From: an uncultured Thiotrichaceae bacterium | GTDB lineage: Bacteria; Pseudomonadota; Gammaproteobacteria; Thiotrichales; Thiotrichaceae | Direction: 5' to 3' | DNA: 64,000 nucleotides | NCBI GenBank assembly: GCA_937925855.1 | Contig: CALAMO010000020.1 | Location: 116,382 to 180,381 of the forward strand | Part shown: piece by piece, positions 44,101 through 52,625 of the stretch | How the letters are laid out: every line of letters starts with the position of its first letter | Numbering within the stretch: the stretch's first letter is position 1 | The notes under the pieces: model-generated | What the model saw: the letters and a program-made list of their open reading frames with translations, nothing else | Told to the model about the DNA's origin: nothing | Databases searched by the model: none | Program-made: the position numbers and the translations under genes

Positions 44101-45327
44101 GTCTGCCTGACTGCGGGTAATAAATTGTGGTTGGCCGTCAACGCTGACCCGGCCTAGGGCGAGCGCGGGCAGAACTTCAAGCCGCGACTGCTGCTGGACG
44201 TTGCCGCTGAGTTGATCTTTGAGGGTGTAGCCCTTGCCGTCAAAGTCCAGCCACATTTCACGCTGTAAGCTGAGCTCCTGGCGTCCAGTTTGGGCTGCCC
44301 CGCGCCGGATGACCTTGAGGGTCAGTGTGTCCTGGGGCGTCATTAAATAGGCCGGTAGGGCTTTCCAGTCCGCAGGTAGGCGGGTCTGATTAGGGTCAAT
44401 GCTGCTCATGCCGTTGACCTCAACCTGACGCATCCGGCTGTCTGCTTGTAATACCCAGATTTCCTGCTGCGGCCACGGTGCAGTGCTGCTGGGGAGGGTG
44501 AAGGTGGTTTGGTTGTTTGCGGCGCGGCCCACGACTTCTAGCGTCCACTCGCCGGGGCGCAGTTGTACCTGGAGTTGCTGCTGTTCAATCATCCGGGCGG
44601 GCAGTGGACTTTTAAGCTGGAACGGGATGAAGTCTGGTAATAATACCGGCGTTAGATTAGCGTTACGTTGCTTACCGGAAACCCGCATTTTGATAACGGT
44701 CACGACCTGAATGGGGTGGCTGTCGACAATCTTACGAAATACCTGGATATCGAGATTATCCTGTGTTGTGCTTTGGGTTTTGCTCTGCGTGAGCCAAAGC
44801 TGGCCCTGCTGATTAAAGCGGGGGTTTTCAATGGCCTGTTCATTCACGCTGAGGCTAATCAGAGCGGCACTTGGGGTGATACTGAGCGCTCTGGGAAGCT
44901 TGCTCCAGTGAAAACTGCCGTTGAGGGTATGCGTGCCGCTGCTGAGCTTAACCGCTGGGAAGCCGTCGCGTTCTTCAATCAGCAGTGCTTTGCCAGCTGC
45001 GTTACTGACCTGCTGCGGCCAGTGACTGCCATCACCGGGGAGACGCACATAACTGTCATTGAAGACCTGCCATTGCTGGCGAAAGCTGCCGCCGCGTTCA
45101 TGCAGCGTAAGCTTGAGTGTGGCGGGCCATTGGCAGGCGCGCTGCGAGCGATTGTAGTACCAGGGGCAGGTCAGTTCCGTTTCACCATGCAGTGCCCAGT
45201 CCACCCAGCCTTGCAGCGCTTGCGGCACCTCACTGCGTTCCAGTGGCGCTGCGCTGAGCTTGGCCCCGGATAGCAGGCACAAGACAAGAAGCAGGTGATA
45301 TACTGGCTGAAAGTGGCGTTTTAACAT
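41152..45327 (-). CDS. Very large exported/membrane protein of unknown function
   Basis: The product has 1,391 residues from ATG 45327, supported by GGGG 7 nt upstream; ATG 45366 would add 13 residues before a clear signal peptide (MLKRHFQPVYHLLLVLCLLSG). Residues 25-480 look beta-rich with repeated TLEV/TLKV strands. A cluster of four to five helices follows (about 490-590), then a Pro/Gln-rich linker, one helix, a hydrophobic segment resembling an internal signal, a second beta-rich half (about 775-1200), and five C-terminal helices. The tail is basic (RPRPKKQPKKAAPQ). The two halves may be a duplication or a fusion of two exported proteins. I recognise no enzyme motif; a cell-envelope role is all that can be inferred. 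Confidence 0.75.
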   Translation of the reverse strand: MLKRHFQPVYHLLLVLCLLSGAKLSAAPLERSEVPQALQGWVDWALHGETELTCPWYYNRSQRACQWPATLKLTLHERGGSFRQQWQVFNDSYVRLPGDGSHWPQQVSNAAGKALLIEERDGFPAVKLSSGTHTLNGSFHWSKLPRALSITPSAALISLSVNEQAIENPRFNQQGQLWLTQSKTQSTTQDNLDIQVFRKIVDSHPIQVVTVIKMRVSGKQRNANLTPVLLPDFIPFQLKSPLPARMIEQQQLQVQLRPGEWTLEVVGRAANNQTTFTLPSSTAPWPQQEIWVLQADSRMRQVEVNGMSSIDPNQTRLPADWKALPAYLMTPQDTLTLKVIRRGAAQTGRQELSLQREMWLDFDGKGYTLKDQLSGNVQQQSRLEVLPALALGRVSVDGQPQFITRSQADSPPGVELRSEQLDLQAESRYQGAINTPLVNGWQHDLQHINTTLHLPPGWRLFAVSGTDNQPQSWVQRWSLLDLFLVLVIALATHYLFGWRWGTLALLALVFTWHENGAPQYLWLNLLAALALLRVLPTSTLKRAVTSYYWLGLATLALIVLPYLMDTVRVALYPQLGYTHSNTTHPQNAEFAQEAFNTVGLADDAQPQRAQIAEAMVQQAPLPRMSKKLSNSIKPAPKPQANQHGRQYDMKAIDPDSMIQTGPGLPHWRMNQHIHLHWAGPVKADERSQLWLINPRLNLLLQLIGLLLLLVLSGRMLMHNKQPPQHPKANVKPTAAPSSRQGTASSLLALLLLPLLLCNQPEVHATALPDAQMLQTLRDRLTAEPDCQPSCAQIERMSINLSGNTLSARLTVHAATDTAIPLPGSQDTWLAQNIRLNHVQATALQRDPQQRLWLAVPAGQHEIHLRGPLSKRNSVTLPLPLKPHFVSWHSNDASWTLDGIRDSGVPEAQLRINRVLTDDAARQQEQEQNILPTFIKIERRLHLGLDWHVETTVRRLAPLNTPLSLNIPLLPGEQPMSDRLRVSQQQIKINLGAQQMTAHWSSRLTPGSEIVLQAANNPDYLESWYLATSPVWHVQSSSLVVNQFTQQDGQRIPVWLPWPGEKLILRITRPQGVPGQTVTLLASQLTVQPGKRANDVTLDLNFRSSRGVQHSIELPDTADVQALHIDGSPQRIQPKDQQRNILKLTLKPGQQQVTVQWREHDAMGWLYTLPAVKPGLPGVNARLQIAPSAERWTLWTHGPTLGPAVLFWGVLAALVVVALLLGYSKLTPLKSWQWFLLGIGLSQTEPLLMILVAGWLIALAQRGNRHEHIQALAWWQFNLLQLALAGLTLLALLILAVGLSHGLLGQPEMQIAGNGSSAYNLSWYQDHSMDTLPQPLVVSVPLWLYRVLMLLWALWLALAVLRWLSWGWQALNQGGLWRPRPKKQPKKAAPQT

Positions 45328-45456
45328 GGATTGGCCCCTTCTGTATTTATCTTTAATGGCTTTCAACGGGTACTCTGGCCTTTATTATGCCAGATTATGC
45401 CAGTGCTGTATCTGGGGTTATGGCACCGAATCACTCAATGGAGAAGAGTCTTAATT

Positions 45457-46848
45457 ATGTCAATGCACTATGATTTGTTGGTCATTGGAAGTGGGCCAGG
45501 TGGGCGCAGGGCCGCGATTCAAGCGGCTAAACTGGGGAAGAGCGTCTTAATTTTGGAGCGTGGCCGCCGTATTGGCGGGGTGTCGGTGCATACCGGAACT
45601 ATTCCGAGTAAGACGCTGCGTGAAACGGTGCTTAATCTTTCGGGCTGGCGCGAGCGTGAGTTTTATGGTCGTGGTTATCGGGCGCGGGAGCATATTTCTG
45701 CGGAAGACCTGCTAGAGCGATTGACCAAAACCCTGGACCATGAGGTGGAAACGCTGGAGCACCAATTCAATCGCAATCAGGTGGAGACGGTATGTGGTGA
45801 AGCCCACTTTTTGGGGCCGCATGAGCTGGCGGTGACTAAGGACGACGGTGAGGTGGCCGAATACAGCGCTGCGGTGATTATTATTGCCACCGGCACCCGG
45901 CCGTATCGCCCCGCACATATTCCATTTGATAATGACCGCATCGTGGATAGCGATGAGATTCTGAATTTGCAGCGGATTCCGCGTTCCATGGCGGTGATTG
46001 GTGCGGGTGTGATTGGGGTAGAATATGCGACAATTTTTAGTGCGCTGGATGTACATGTCACGCTGATTGAACCTCGGCACAGCATTGTGGATTTTGTCGA
46101 CGAGGAAATTACTGCGGATCTGATTCATCAGATGCGGGATCGCGGCATGTCATTGCGTCTGGGCGAAACTGTAGCCGGGATTAAGGTTAATGAAAACGGT
46201 ACCTGTACGACCCAGTTGAAGAGCACGCGGGTGGTGCATAGTGATATGGTGCTGTATACCGCTGGTCGCAGCGGTGCGACTAACAGCCTGCGTCTGGAAA
46301 ACTGCGGGCTGACTGCTGATGAGCGCGGTAAGCTTGCAGTGAATAAAAACTTCCAGACGGCAGTGCCGCATATTTACGCCGTTGGCGATGTGATTGGCTT
46401 TCCTAGTCTGGCCTCAACCTCGATGGAGCAGGGGCGACTCGCCTCGTGCAATGCGTTTGGTGAAGTGGCTCATGAAGCGCCGGAATATTTTCCCTATGGT
46501 ATTTATGCGGTGCCTGAGATTTCTACGGTGGGTATGTCCGAGCAAGAGGTGCGCGAACGTGGAATTGCCTATGAATGTGGTATTGCGCGCCTGCGTGAAA
46601 CCTCGCGTGGTCAGATTATGGGGGTTAATCATGGTATTTTGAAAGCGATTTTCTCGCTCAAAACCCACCGTTTGCTAGGGGTGCACATTGTGGGCGAGGG
46701 CGCGACCGAGCTGATTCATATCGGACAGGCCGTGTTGACACTGGGCGGTAAGTTGGAATACTTCATCGAGAATGCGTTTAATTATCCAACATTAGCAGAG
46801 GCTTATAAAATTGCGGCCCTGGATGCATGGAATCGGATTCATCACTGA
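45457..46848 (+). CDS. sthA: Soluble pyridine nucleotide transhydrogenase (SthA-like)
   Basis: The 463-residue product from ATG 45457 (GGAGAAGAG upstream) is a two-dinucleotide-binding-domain flavoprotein: VIGSGPGGRRAA for FAD, VIGAGVIGVEYA for NAD(P), IYAVGDVIGFPSLAS and a C-terminal dimerisation domain (FNYPTLAEAYKIAALD). The redox-disulfide region reads GGVSVHTGTIPSKT, without either Cys, which excludes dihydrolipoamide dehydrogenase or glutathione reductase chemistry and fits transhydrogenases. It balances NADPH and NADH in the cytoplasm. E. coli SthA has 466 residues. Confidence 0.88.
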   Translation: MSMHYDLLVIGSGPGGRRAAIQAAKLGKSVLILERGRRIGGVSVHTGTIPSKTLRETVLNLSGWREREFYGRGYRAREHISAEDLLERLTKTLDHEVETLEHQFNRNQVETVCGEAHFLGPHELAVTKDDGEVAEYSAAVIIIATGTRPYRPAHIPFDNDRIVDSDEILNLQRIPRSMAVIGAGVIGVEYATIFSALDVHVTLIEPRHSIVDFVDEEITADLIHQMRDRGMSLRLGETVAGIKVNENGTCTTQLKSTRVVHSDMVLYTAGRSGATNSLRLENCGLTADERGKLAVNKNFQTAVPHIYAVGDVIGFPSLASTSMEQGRLASCNAFGEVAHEAPEYFPYGIYAVPEISTVGMSEQEVRERGIAYECGIARLRETSRGQIMGVNHGILKAIFSLKTHRLLGVHIVGEGATELIHIGQAVLTLGGKLEYFIENAFNYPTLAEAYKIAALDAWNRIHH

Positions 46849-46989
46849 ATGTGCGGAATGTTTTTTTGTGCAACTCTGGCCTTTGCCTTGGTGAGTGCGC
46901 CCTGCCAGTAATCGGTTGGATTATTTTTTCACTGCTCGGTAGTGCTAACATGGCAATGTAAAAAAATATAACAATAAAGAGCAAACCCC

Positions 46990-47841
46990 ATGAAATATGC
47001 CAAATTTGGCCTGATACTAGTATCAGCCCTTGCAATATCTGGCTGTGATGATAGCACTGCCACTGGTGACGCAACATTCACTGATTCTGTTCTGTCCGGC
47101 GTGTCCAGCACGTTCAGCGTTGTGCCTGAAACCTTTTCAATGTACGCCAATGCATCAGCTACCCACGATGAGTTAATCGCTGTTAAGCGGGAGCTGCAAC
47201 AAACGCAGCAGCGCCTACAGTCTTCGCTAGCGGCCAATGCGGCACACGCCCAGTTTTTACAGAAGGAGCGTGACTACTTAAAGGGTGAGATGGGAACGAT
47301 CGATGTAGCGATGCAGCAGGTACAGCAGCTCAAACAGCGCGTCGCCCAACAGGGTAATGATTTGCTGGACTTGAGTGCGGCCTTATCGACTCGCACAGAG
47401 GATAACTCCCCCGCCACGAAGACTGCTAAGCAAACGGCGCAGCCTGGGTTAAATCAGCGCGCTAATTCAGCGAAAACAACGCAACAGCGCCCGCTGAAGA
47501 TAACCGCTACGCCAGCCAATCAGCTGGCGTCAGAGGCAACCATCGCGCAGCGGCAGCGAGCAGAACAGCAAAAGTTACGCCAGAAAAAACTGAGAGAGCA
47601 GAAGCTACAGCAGCAAAAGTTGCGCCAGAAAAAGCTACAGGAGCAGAAATTACAGCAGCAGAAAGCACCGCCGCAGTCACAGGCACCGATAGGGCAGCAG
47701 CCTGTGCGCGCTGAATTGCGGGCCAGCGACGCACCGCTAAAGCAGCTGTTGCAGCTGCGAAAACGTGAACAGCAGGCGGTTCAATACTTAGACAAAACTC
47801 AAAAGCCCAAAAAGCTGGAAATGTTAACGCTGGAGGGTTAG
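46990..47841 (+). CDS. Coiled-coil lipoprotein of unknown function
   Basis: The 283-residue product has a lipobox (LAISGC). A Ser/Thr-rich segment is followed by a long helical region (55-135) rich in Gln, Leu and Lys with heptad spacing (KRELQQTQQRLQS), a disordered Thr/Pro linker, and a strongly repetitive Q-K-L segment (about 185-225) with 15-residue units of QQKLRQKKL(R/Q)EQKLQ. The plan suggests a rod-like envelope lipoprotein. No domain name can be given. It stands alone between sthA and a convergent epimerase gene. Confidence 0.65.
   Translation: MKYAKFGLILVSALAISGCDDSTATGDATFTDSVLSGVSSTFSVVPETFSMYANASATHDELIAVKRELQQTQQRLQSSLAANAAHAQFLQKERDYLKGEMGTIDVAMQQVQQLKQRVAQQGNDLLDLSAALSTRTEDNSPATKTAKQTAQPGLNQRANSAKTTQQRPLKITATPANQLASEATIAQRQRAEQQKLRQKKLREQKLQQQKLRQKKLQEQKLQQQKAPPQSQAPIGQQPVRAELRASDAPLKQLLQLRKREQQAVQYLDKTQKPKKLEMLTLEG
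47566..47655 (+). repeat. 45-bp tandem repeat, two copies, in the lipoprotein gene
   Basis: Positions 47566-47610 and 47611-47655 are adjacent copies with a few substitutions, and a partial third copy follows. Each encodes 15 residues rich in Lys, Gln and Leu, so copy number can change without a frameshift. Confidence 0.8.
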
Positions 47842-47868
47842 TGGTGCATGGGCTAACCGATTGATGTG

Positions 47869-48822
47869 TTATTCCGGTGGTGCAAGCAGTTTAAGCATGT
47901 GTGTTACCGATTGCGCCAAGTCAAAGCGTGGATTCCAGCCCCAATCTGCTCTAGCATGCCGGTCGATAATGGTATCCGGCCAGTTACTAATGAGTGTTTC
48001 TACCACCGGGTTGATCTCATAACGATAGCGGAAGTTCGGATAATGCTGCTGGATTTCCGCTATCAGTGTCTCTACTGACATAAAATAACCGTGCAGATTA
48101 TAGGCGTGCTGCGTGATCTGGCTGCGGGGCGCGTAGCTGAAGTCGATAATGCTGTTAATGACATCATCCAGAAACATAGTCGACATGCCGGTCTGCGCGG
48201 CCACCGGAAATACGAAGGCGCTATGATTCACTGCTGCGCGCAGGGCGTGTGAGGGATATGCGGTGACGGCCGTAGTGGGTGCAAACGGTGACAGCACCAT
48301 CGGGAAGCGCAGCACGCGAAAATCAAGATCATTCTTCAATTTAAAAAATACGCCGAGTCGCTCCACCGCTACCTTAGTGGCACCGTATAGGTTTTCTGGC
48401 CATTGTGGTGCGTCTTCTGGCATCGGATCAGTTAAGCCGCCGCCATAGGAAGCGTTGGTGCCTGCGAAGAAAAAGGTGCGTACCCCGTGTTTAACCGAGC
48501 ATTTTAATAAGTGGAAAGAGGCCGTGGCGTTTATTTCCCAGGCGGCTTCATGGTCGGCTTCAGAACTGCCGGAGAGGAGTGAGGCGAGGTGGTAAATCGT
48601 ATCTGGCTGGTGCTCGGTCAGGATGCTTTCGACTAGCTGTTGGTCGCGAATGTCGCCGCTGATAATTGTCTCGTGTGGGCGGGTGCTGGCGGGTTCGGTG
48701 CCGGGGATGTCGAAGCGAATGACGCTTTTGCCGTCGGCTAATAGACGGTCAGCGATGAGGCGGCCCAAATTGCCGTTGCCGCCGGTGATCAGGGCGGTTT
48801 GAATGGGATTTTGTGGGTGCAT
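47869..48822 (-). CDS. NAD-dependent epimerase/dehydratase (extended SDR)
   Basis: The 317-residue product has the Rossmann motif TGGNGNLGRLIADRL near residue 14, DIRD for adenine contact, and the catalytic Tyr/Lys in NLYGATKVAVERL. The GTNASYGGG segment supplies the catalytic Ser/Asn region. It resembles UDP-glucose 4-epimerase and uronate dehydrogenase-like enzymes; the substrate is not determined. It is divergent from the class V aminotransferase with about 185 nt between starts. Confidence 0.8.
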   Translation of the reverse strand: MHPQNPIQTALITGGNGNLGRLIADRLLADGKSVIRFDIPGTEPASTRPHETIISGDIRDQQLVESILTEHQPDTIYHLASLLSGSSEADHEAAWEINATASFHLLKCSVKHGVRTFFFAGTNASYGGGLTDPMPEDAPQWPENLYGATKVAVERLGVFFKLKNDLDFRVLRFPMVLSPFAPTTAVTAYPSHALRAAVNHSAFVFPVAAQTGMSTMFLDDVINSIIDFSYAPRSQITQHAYNLHGYFMSVETLIAEIQQHYPNFRYRYEINPVVETLISNWPDTIIDRHARADWGWNPRFDLAQSVTHMLKLLAPPE

Positions 48823-49007
48823 GGCGGCCTCATGGTATGGTTGAAATAGGTGATAGCTTACGCAAATTCTAACTGTAAAAAAACCACCGGATCGGCGCAG
48901 CTATGCGTTTTAGGTCGGCATCCTCAGCACGGCTGTCTGCTTGCCAGTCGGGGGCGATGCACCGCATAATAGCCCTGTTTTCAGACGCAATCATAAAGAA
49001 CAGCAGC

Positions 49008-50051
49008 ATGCATCTCCCACAACATTTTAACCCAGCTGAGCACTTCGCGCCGGAGCATACTTATCTCAACACGGCAACCGTCGGCTTGCCCTGTCGTGCC
49101 ACGCTGCGCGCTATGCAGGACGATATTGCGGGCTGGCAGGGTGGCACATTAAACCCGCTGCTTTATGATGAGGTGATTAATCGCTGTCGCGCACTATTCG
49201 CGGATTTATTGGATGTTTCTGCTGATTGGGTAGCGGTTGGCAATCAGGTTTCGCCTTTCGTGAGCCTATTGGCACAGTCGTTGCCGCCGGGTGCGCGCGT
49301 GCTGGCCGTGGACAATGATTTCACCAGCGTGCTGTTTCCTTTTTTAGTGCGCGAGTCGGCGCTGACGCTGGATTTGGTCGTGCTGGAAGATATCCCTGCG
49401 CGTCTGGCGGCGGGTAAGCCTTATGATTGGGTCGTCTTTAGTGCGGTGCAGTCCGCCGATGGGGCGGTGGCTGATCTAGCGGCGATTAGCCAACAGGCGC
49501 AGGCTCAGGGCACGCGCATTATGCTGGACGCCACGCATGCGCTGAGCTGGCTGGCTATTCAGCCACAGCATTGGGATATATTAATCTGCGGGGCCTACAA
49601 ATGGCTGCTAGCGCCGCGTGGCACTGGCTTTATGGCGCTGCGTCCGGCGTTAATGGCTGATATTAAGCCGCTGATGGCAAACTGGTATGGCGGTGAAGCT
49701 ATTTGGAACTCGATTTATGGCGCACCACTGCGGCTGGCAGCAGCAGCGCGGCGCTATGATATTTCTCCGGCTTGGTTGCCGTGGGTGGGTACTTTACCGG
49801 CGCTGGCGCTGATTACTGAGCTTGGGACGCGCGCTATCGGGGCGCATAATATTGCATTGGCGAATACGCTGCGTCACGCATTGGGGCTGGCGGAGAGTGC
49901 GTCGGCGATTGTGAGCTTGCAGCAGGAGGGCGTGGCGGAAAAACTACGTGCGGCTAATATTGCGGCCTCTGTGCGGGCTGGGGCGGCGCGCTTGAGCTTC
50001 CACTTATACAATACCGAGGCCGATGTGGAGCGAGTGTTGCGGGCGCTTTAG
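49008..50051 (+). CDS. Class V aminotransferase-family PLP enzyme
   Basis: The 347-residue product from the ATG at 49008 begins MHLPQHFNPAEHFAPEHTYLNT, the usual start of this group; the upstream frame from 48903 does not fit. The PLP Lys is in CGAYKWLLAPRGTGFM, and the cofactor Asp is in IMLDATHALSWL. Members include cysteine desulfurases and kynureninase-like enzymes. The missing desulfurase-type Cys loop argues against sulfur mobilisation. The function is unclear. Confidence 0.8.
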   Translation: MHLPQHFNPAEHFAPEHTYLNTATVGLPCRATLRAMQDDIAGWQGGTLNPLLYDEVINRCRALFADLLDVSADWVAVGNQVSPFVSLLAQSLPPGARVLAVDNDFTSVLFPFLVRESALTLDLVVLEDIPARLAAGKPYDWVVFSAVQSADGAVADLAAISQQAQAQGTRIMLDATHALSWLAIQPQHWDILICGAYKWLLAPRGTGFMALRPALMADIKPLMANWYGGEAIWNSIYGAPLRLAAAARRYDISPAWLPWVGTLPALALITELGTRAIGAHNIALANTLRHALGLAESASAIVSLQQEGVAEKLRAANIAASVRAGAARLSFHLYNTEADVERVLRAL

Positions 50052-50073
50052 TGCAGATATTATTGCGCGGGGA

Positions 50074-50769
50074 TCAGGGTTTCATTGCGTGACCAGGGCT
50101 GGCGCTATCCGGTGGCGTGATACCACAGCCGCGCAGAATAATTGTGCTTAAGGTGGTGGCGGCTTGCTGATAGTCTGAGTCTGATAGTGGCTGCTTATCG
50201 CCGTGCAGGGCCGCAGTCGCCTGATAACCAAAGTCGGCGTAGTGTTGTGTCGATGACCAGAGCAGAAAAATCAAGTGTGCCGGATCGACCGGTGCCATCT
50301 TGCCCTGTTTAACCCAGGATTGCAGCACGGCACAGCGCTCCTGAAACCAGGTATGATAGCCCTGCTGATAATAGTCACGCAGGTGTTCGCCACCGGTCAT
50401 GACTTCCAGCGCAAAAATACGCGAGGCTAGTGGATAGCGGCGTGAGAATTCAATTTTTGCGTGGATGTAGCGGCTGAGCGCGGTCGCTGGATCGTCTTCC
50501 GGCTTGAGTTCGTTCAGAGCAGCGTCCCACAGTCTGAGGATGTTGGTGAGTATTTCAAGGTATAGCTCAAGTTTGCTGTTGAAATAGTAGTGGATATTAG
50601 CTTTGGGCAGTCCTGCTCGGGCCGCGATTTTCTGGATGCTAGTAGCTTTGTAGCCGCGCTGAGCAAATTCGATTTCAGCAGCGCCTATAATATTTTGCAC
50701 ATTGCGCGCGCGGATTGTGCCGTGAGCTTTTACGGTGTCGCGCTTATCGGGGGTGGGTGTGCTGACCAT
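50074..50769 (-). CDS. TetR-family regulator (RutR-like)
   Basis: The 231-residue product has a TetR helix-turn-helix near residue 45 (YKATSIQKIAARAGLPKANIHYYF) and a C-terminal ligand domain whose blocks (RYPLASRIFALEVMTGG, DPAHLIFLLWSSTQHYADFGYQ) closely follow RutR of the pyrimidine-utilisation pathway. No rut genes are in the window, so its targets lie elsewhere or it has another role. It is convergent with the aminotransferase gene. Confidence 0.8.
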   Translation of the reverse strand: MVSTPTPDKRDTVKAHGTIRARNVQNIIGAAEIEFAQRGYKATSIQKIAARAGLPKANIHYYFNSKLELYLEILTNILRLWDAALNELKPEDDPATALSRYIHAKIEFSRRYPLASRIFALEVMTGGEHLRDYYQQGYHTWFQERCAVLQSWVKQGKMAPVDPAHLIFLLWSSTQHYADFGYQATAALHGDKQPLSDSDYQQAATTLSTIILRGCGITPPDSASPGHAMKP

Positions 50770-50814
50770 TCCTTATCCAGGTGTAATGCGAGGTGAGTGG
50801 CTCGACTGCGTTAA

Positions 50815-50869
50815 TCCCCCTGCGCCAAACTAGGTGCGCCTCTCTCCGGTGGGAAGAGAGGGCAGGGGA
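50815..50869. repeat. GC-rich REP-like hairpin between tetR and ppiC
   Basis: CCTCTCT (50839-50845) pairs with AGAGAGG (50855-50861); outer TCCCCCTGC and GCAGGGGA flank it. Its C-tract/G-tract ends recall the elements at 34848 and 61835. Confidence 0.4.
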
Positions 50870-50879
50870 GCGCGGTCGC

Positions 50880-51158
50880 TTAGGTGCGACTGGTCACTTC
50901 CAATAAGTGATAGCCAAACTGTGTTTTCACTGGGCCATGCACCACGTTGAGATCGCCGTTGAATACCACCTGATCGAACTCTGCTACCATTTGGCCGGGG
51001 CCAAACGTGCCGAGATCACCGCCGCGCTGGCCGGAGGGGCAGCTGGAGTTTTGTTTAGCGATTTCTGCGAAATCAGCGCCGCCCTCAATTTCCGCTTTCA
51101 GGGCCAGACACTTCTCTTCAGTATCGACCAGTAGATGTCTTGCACTTGCCTGAGACAT
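50880..51158 (-). CDS. ppiC: Parvulin-type peptidyl-prolyl isomerase PpiC
   Basis: This 92-residue single-domain parvulin has ASARHLLV at the start, CPSGQRGGDLGTFGPGQMV and VVHGPVKTQFGYHLLEV, the usual active-site and closing strands. No signal peptide is present, so it is cytoplasmic like E. coli PpiC (93 residues). The second of two ATGs (51158) has AAGGA at a proper distance; the first (51164) has it too close. It catalyses cis-trans isomerisation of prolyl bonds. Confidence 0.92.
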   Translation of the reverse strand: MSQASARHLLVDTEEKCLALKAEIEGGADFAEIAKQNSSCPSGQRGGDLGTFGPGQMVAEFDQVVFNGDLNVVHGPVKTQFGYHLLEVTSRT

Positions 51159-51329
51159 ACTCATTCCTTATTGATTAAAAAGATGCATTCATCCATATTG
51201 ACCGTTGAAATGCAAGTAGTGCGTAGGCAGGACACACACTCTCCATGCTTAGCAGTCGGCGACCGCTGCACTTAATTTCTACAGTGAGCATGATCAGGTT
51301 TACGGCGGTTCTAAGGTGGATTGACAGCA

Positions 51330-51704
51330 ATGACAGTTAGCAAAGATAAGGGCTCGGCGCCCACGGGGCTGGCGCGATTGATCAATGCCTGGCGGTTTTC
51401 TTGGCAGGGTCTGTCTGCCGCTTACCAGCAGGAAGCCGCTTTTCGCCAGGAGGTTTGGGTGTTGCTGCTGGCCGTGCCGCTGGCGTTTTTGTTGAGTGAA
51501 GTCGGGCTGGAGCGGGCGCTGCTGATTGGTAGCGTGCTGTTGGTGATGGTGGTGGAGTTGTTGAACACTGCGTTGGAGGCGGTGGTTGATCGCATCGGTC
51601 ACGAGCGCCACGAACTGTCCGGGCGCGCTAAAGATATGGGATCGGCTGCGGTGCTATTGGCGATTGCCAATGCGCTGCTGATCTGGGGTTTGTTGCTGTT
51701 TTGA
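51330..51704 (+). CDS. dgkA: Diacylglycerol kinase DgkA
   Basis: This 124-residue inner-membrane protein has three helices and the DgkA signature VELLNTALEAVVDRI, containing the catalytic and Mg2+-binding Glu residues; AFRQEVW holds another. It phosphorylates diacylglycerol released during membrane-derived glycan and lipopolysaccharide modification. The ATG at 51330 is preferred to a TTG at 51321; AGGTGG lies 10 nt upstream. The length equals the E. coli enzyme (122). Confidence 0.93.
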   Translation: MTVSKDKGSAPTGLARLINAWRFSWQGLSAAYQQEAAFRQEVWVLLLAVPLAFLLSEVGLERALLIGSVLLVMVVELLNTALEAVVDRIGHERHELSGRAKDMGSAAVLLAIANALLIWGLLLF

Positions 51705-51746
51705 GCGCTGGTTTCAGGGCGCAGGCGTGGCGGCTGCTGTGATCAA

Positions 51747-52532
51747 TCAGCGTCCGCTGAATACGGCCTTTCTTTTTTCGATAAAAGCGCGCATGCCTTC
51801 GGTTTGGTCGTCGGTGGCAAAGGCTAGCCCAAAGGCGCGGTTTTCCATGCTATTAGCCTGCTCCAGCGACAGGTCTGCGCCATCCAGCACCAGTTTTTTG
51901 CTGAGTTCAACCGCCAGTGGGGCGCGTTTGCTGAGGGTGCGGGCCATCTGCATGGCTTCTGCCAGCAGCTGATCCGCTGGATAGACATGATTGACCAGTC
52001 CCCAGCTGAGGGCGGTTTGAGCATCAATCGTATTGCCGCTGACAATCATTTCCATAGCGCGCGCGCTGCCAATGCGCCGGGGTAAGCGTTGTGTGCCACC
52101 AAAGCCGGGTGGCACCCCTAGCTTCACCTCAGGCTGGCCGAAGGTGGCATGCTCTGCCGCGATAATCCAATCGCAGGCCAGCGCTAGCTCACAGCCGCCG
52201 CCAAGCGCATAGCCGTTCACCGCCGCAATCACGGGAAATGGTAAGTCGGATAAAGCCTGCACTGTACTCAGGCCAAGGGTGGAAAAGCGTTGGCCTTCGA
52301 CAGCGCTTTTGGCCTGCATCTGTTTAATGTCTGCGCCCGCAATAAAGGATTTATCGCCGCTGCCGGTTACAATTAATACGCGAGCATCGGCGGCCTGCGC
52401 CAAGTCTTGGACAGCGCTGCGGATGTCTTCCAGCGTTTGTTGGTTCAACGCATTCAGCTGTTTGGGGCGGTTGACGGTGAGCCGGTAAATGCCCGTTTCC
52501 GGGGTGTCCATCAGAATATTGACCGCAGACAT
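51747..52532 (-). CDS. Enoyl-CoA hydratase/isomerase family protein
   Basis: The 261-residue product from ATG 52532 has the crotonase fold: NRPKQLNALNQQTLEDI, GDKSFIAGADIKQM (oxyanion hole), NGYALGGGCELALACDW and FGQPEVKLGVPPGFGGTQRL, where the Glu residues of short-chain enoyl-CoA hydratases occur. The frame continues 65 residues upstream without family similarity, so the later start is chosen; GGAG lies 8 nt before it. It hydrates trans-2-enoyl-CoA in fatty acid or amino acid breakdown. No other beta-oxidation gene is adjacent. Confidence 0.88.
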   Translation of the reverse strand: MSAVNILMDTPETGIYRLTVNRPKQLNALNQQTLEDIRSAVQDLAQAADARVLIVTGSGDKSFIAGADIKQMQAKSAVEGQRFSTLGLSTVQALSDLPFPVIAAVNGYALGGGCELALACDWIIAAEHATFGQPEVKLGVPPGFGGTQRLPRRIGSARAMEMIVSGNTIDAQTALSWGLVNHVYPADQLLAEAMQMARTLSKRAPLAVELSKKLVLDGADLSLEQANSMENRAFGLAFATDDQTEGMRAFIEKRKAVFSGR

Positions 52533-52625
52533 AGGAGGTACTCCATTAAAGGCTTGCCGAAGTACTAAATTATATGCACCATTCAGCCCTGCTGTGTCAA
52601 TTTTTATTAAGCAAAGGTGGCTATT

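Noticed and set aside
45331..45456. Longer N-terminus for the transhydrogenase
   Set aside because: The first 42 residues have no similarity to the family, and a strong ribosome site precedes the ATG at 45457.
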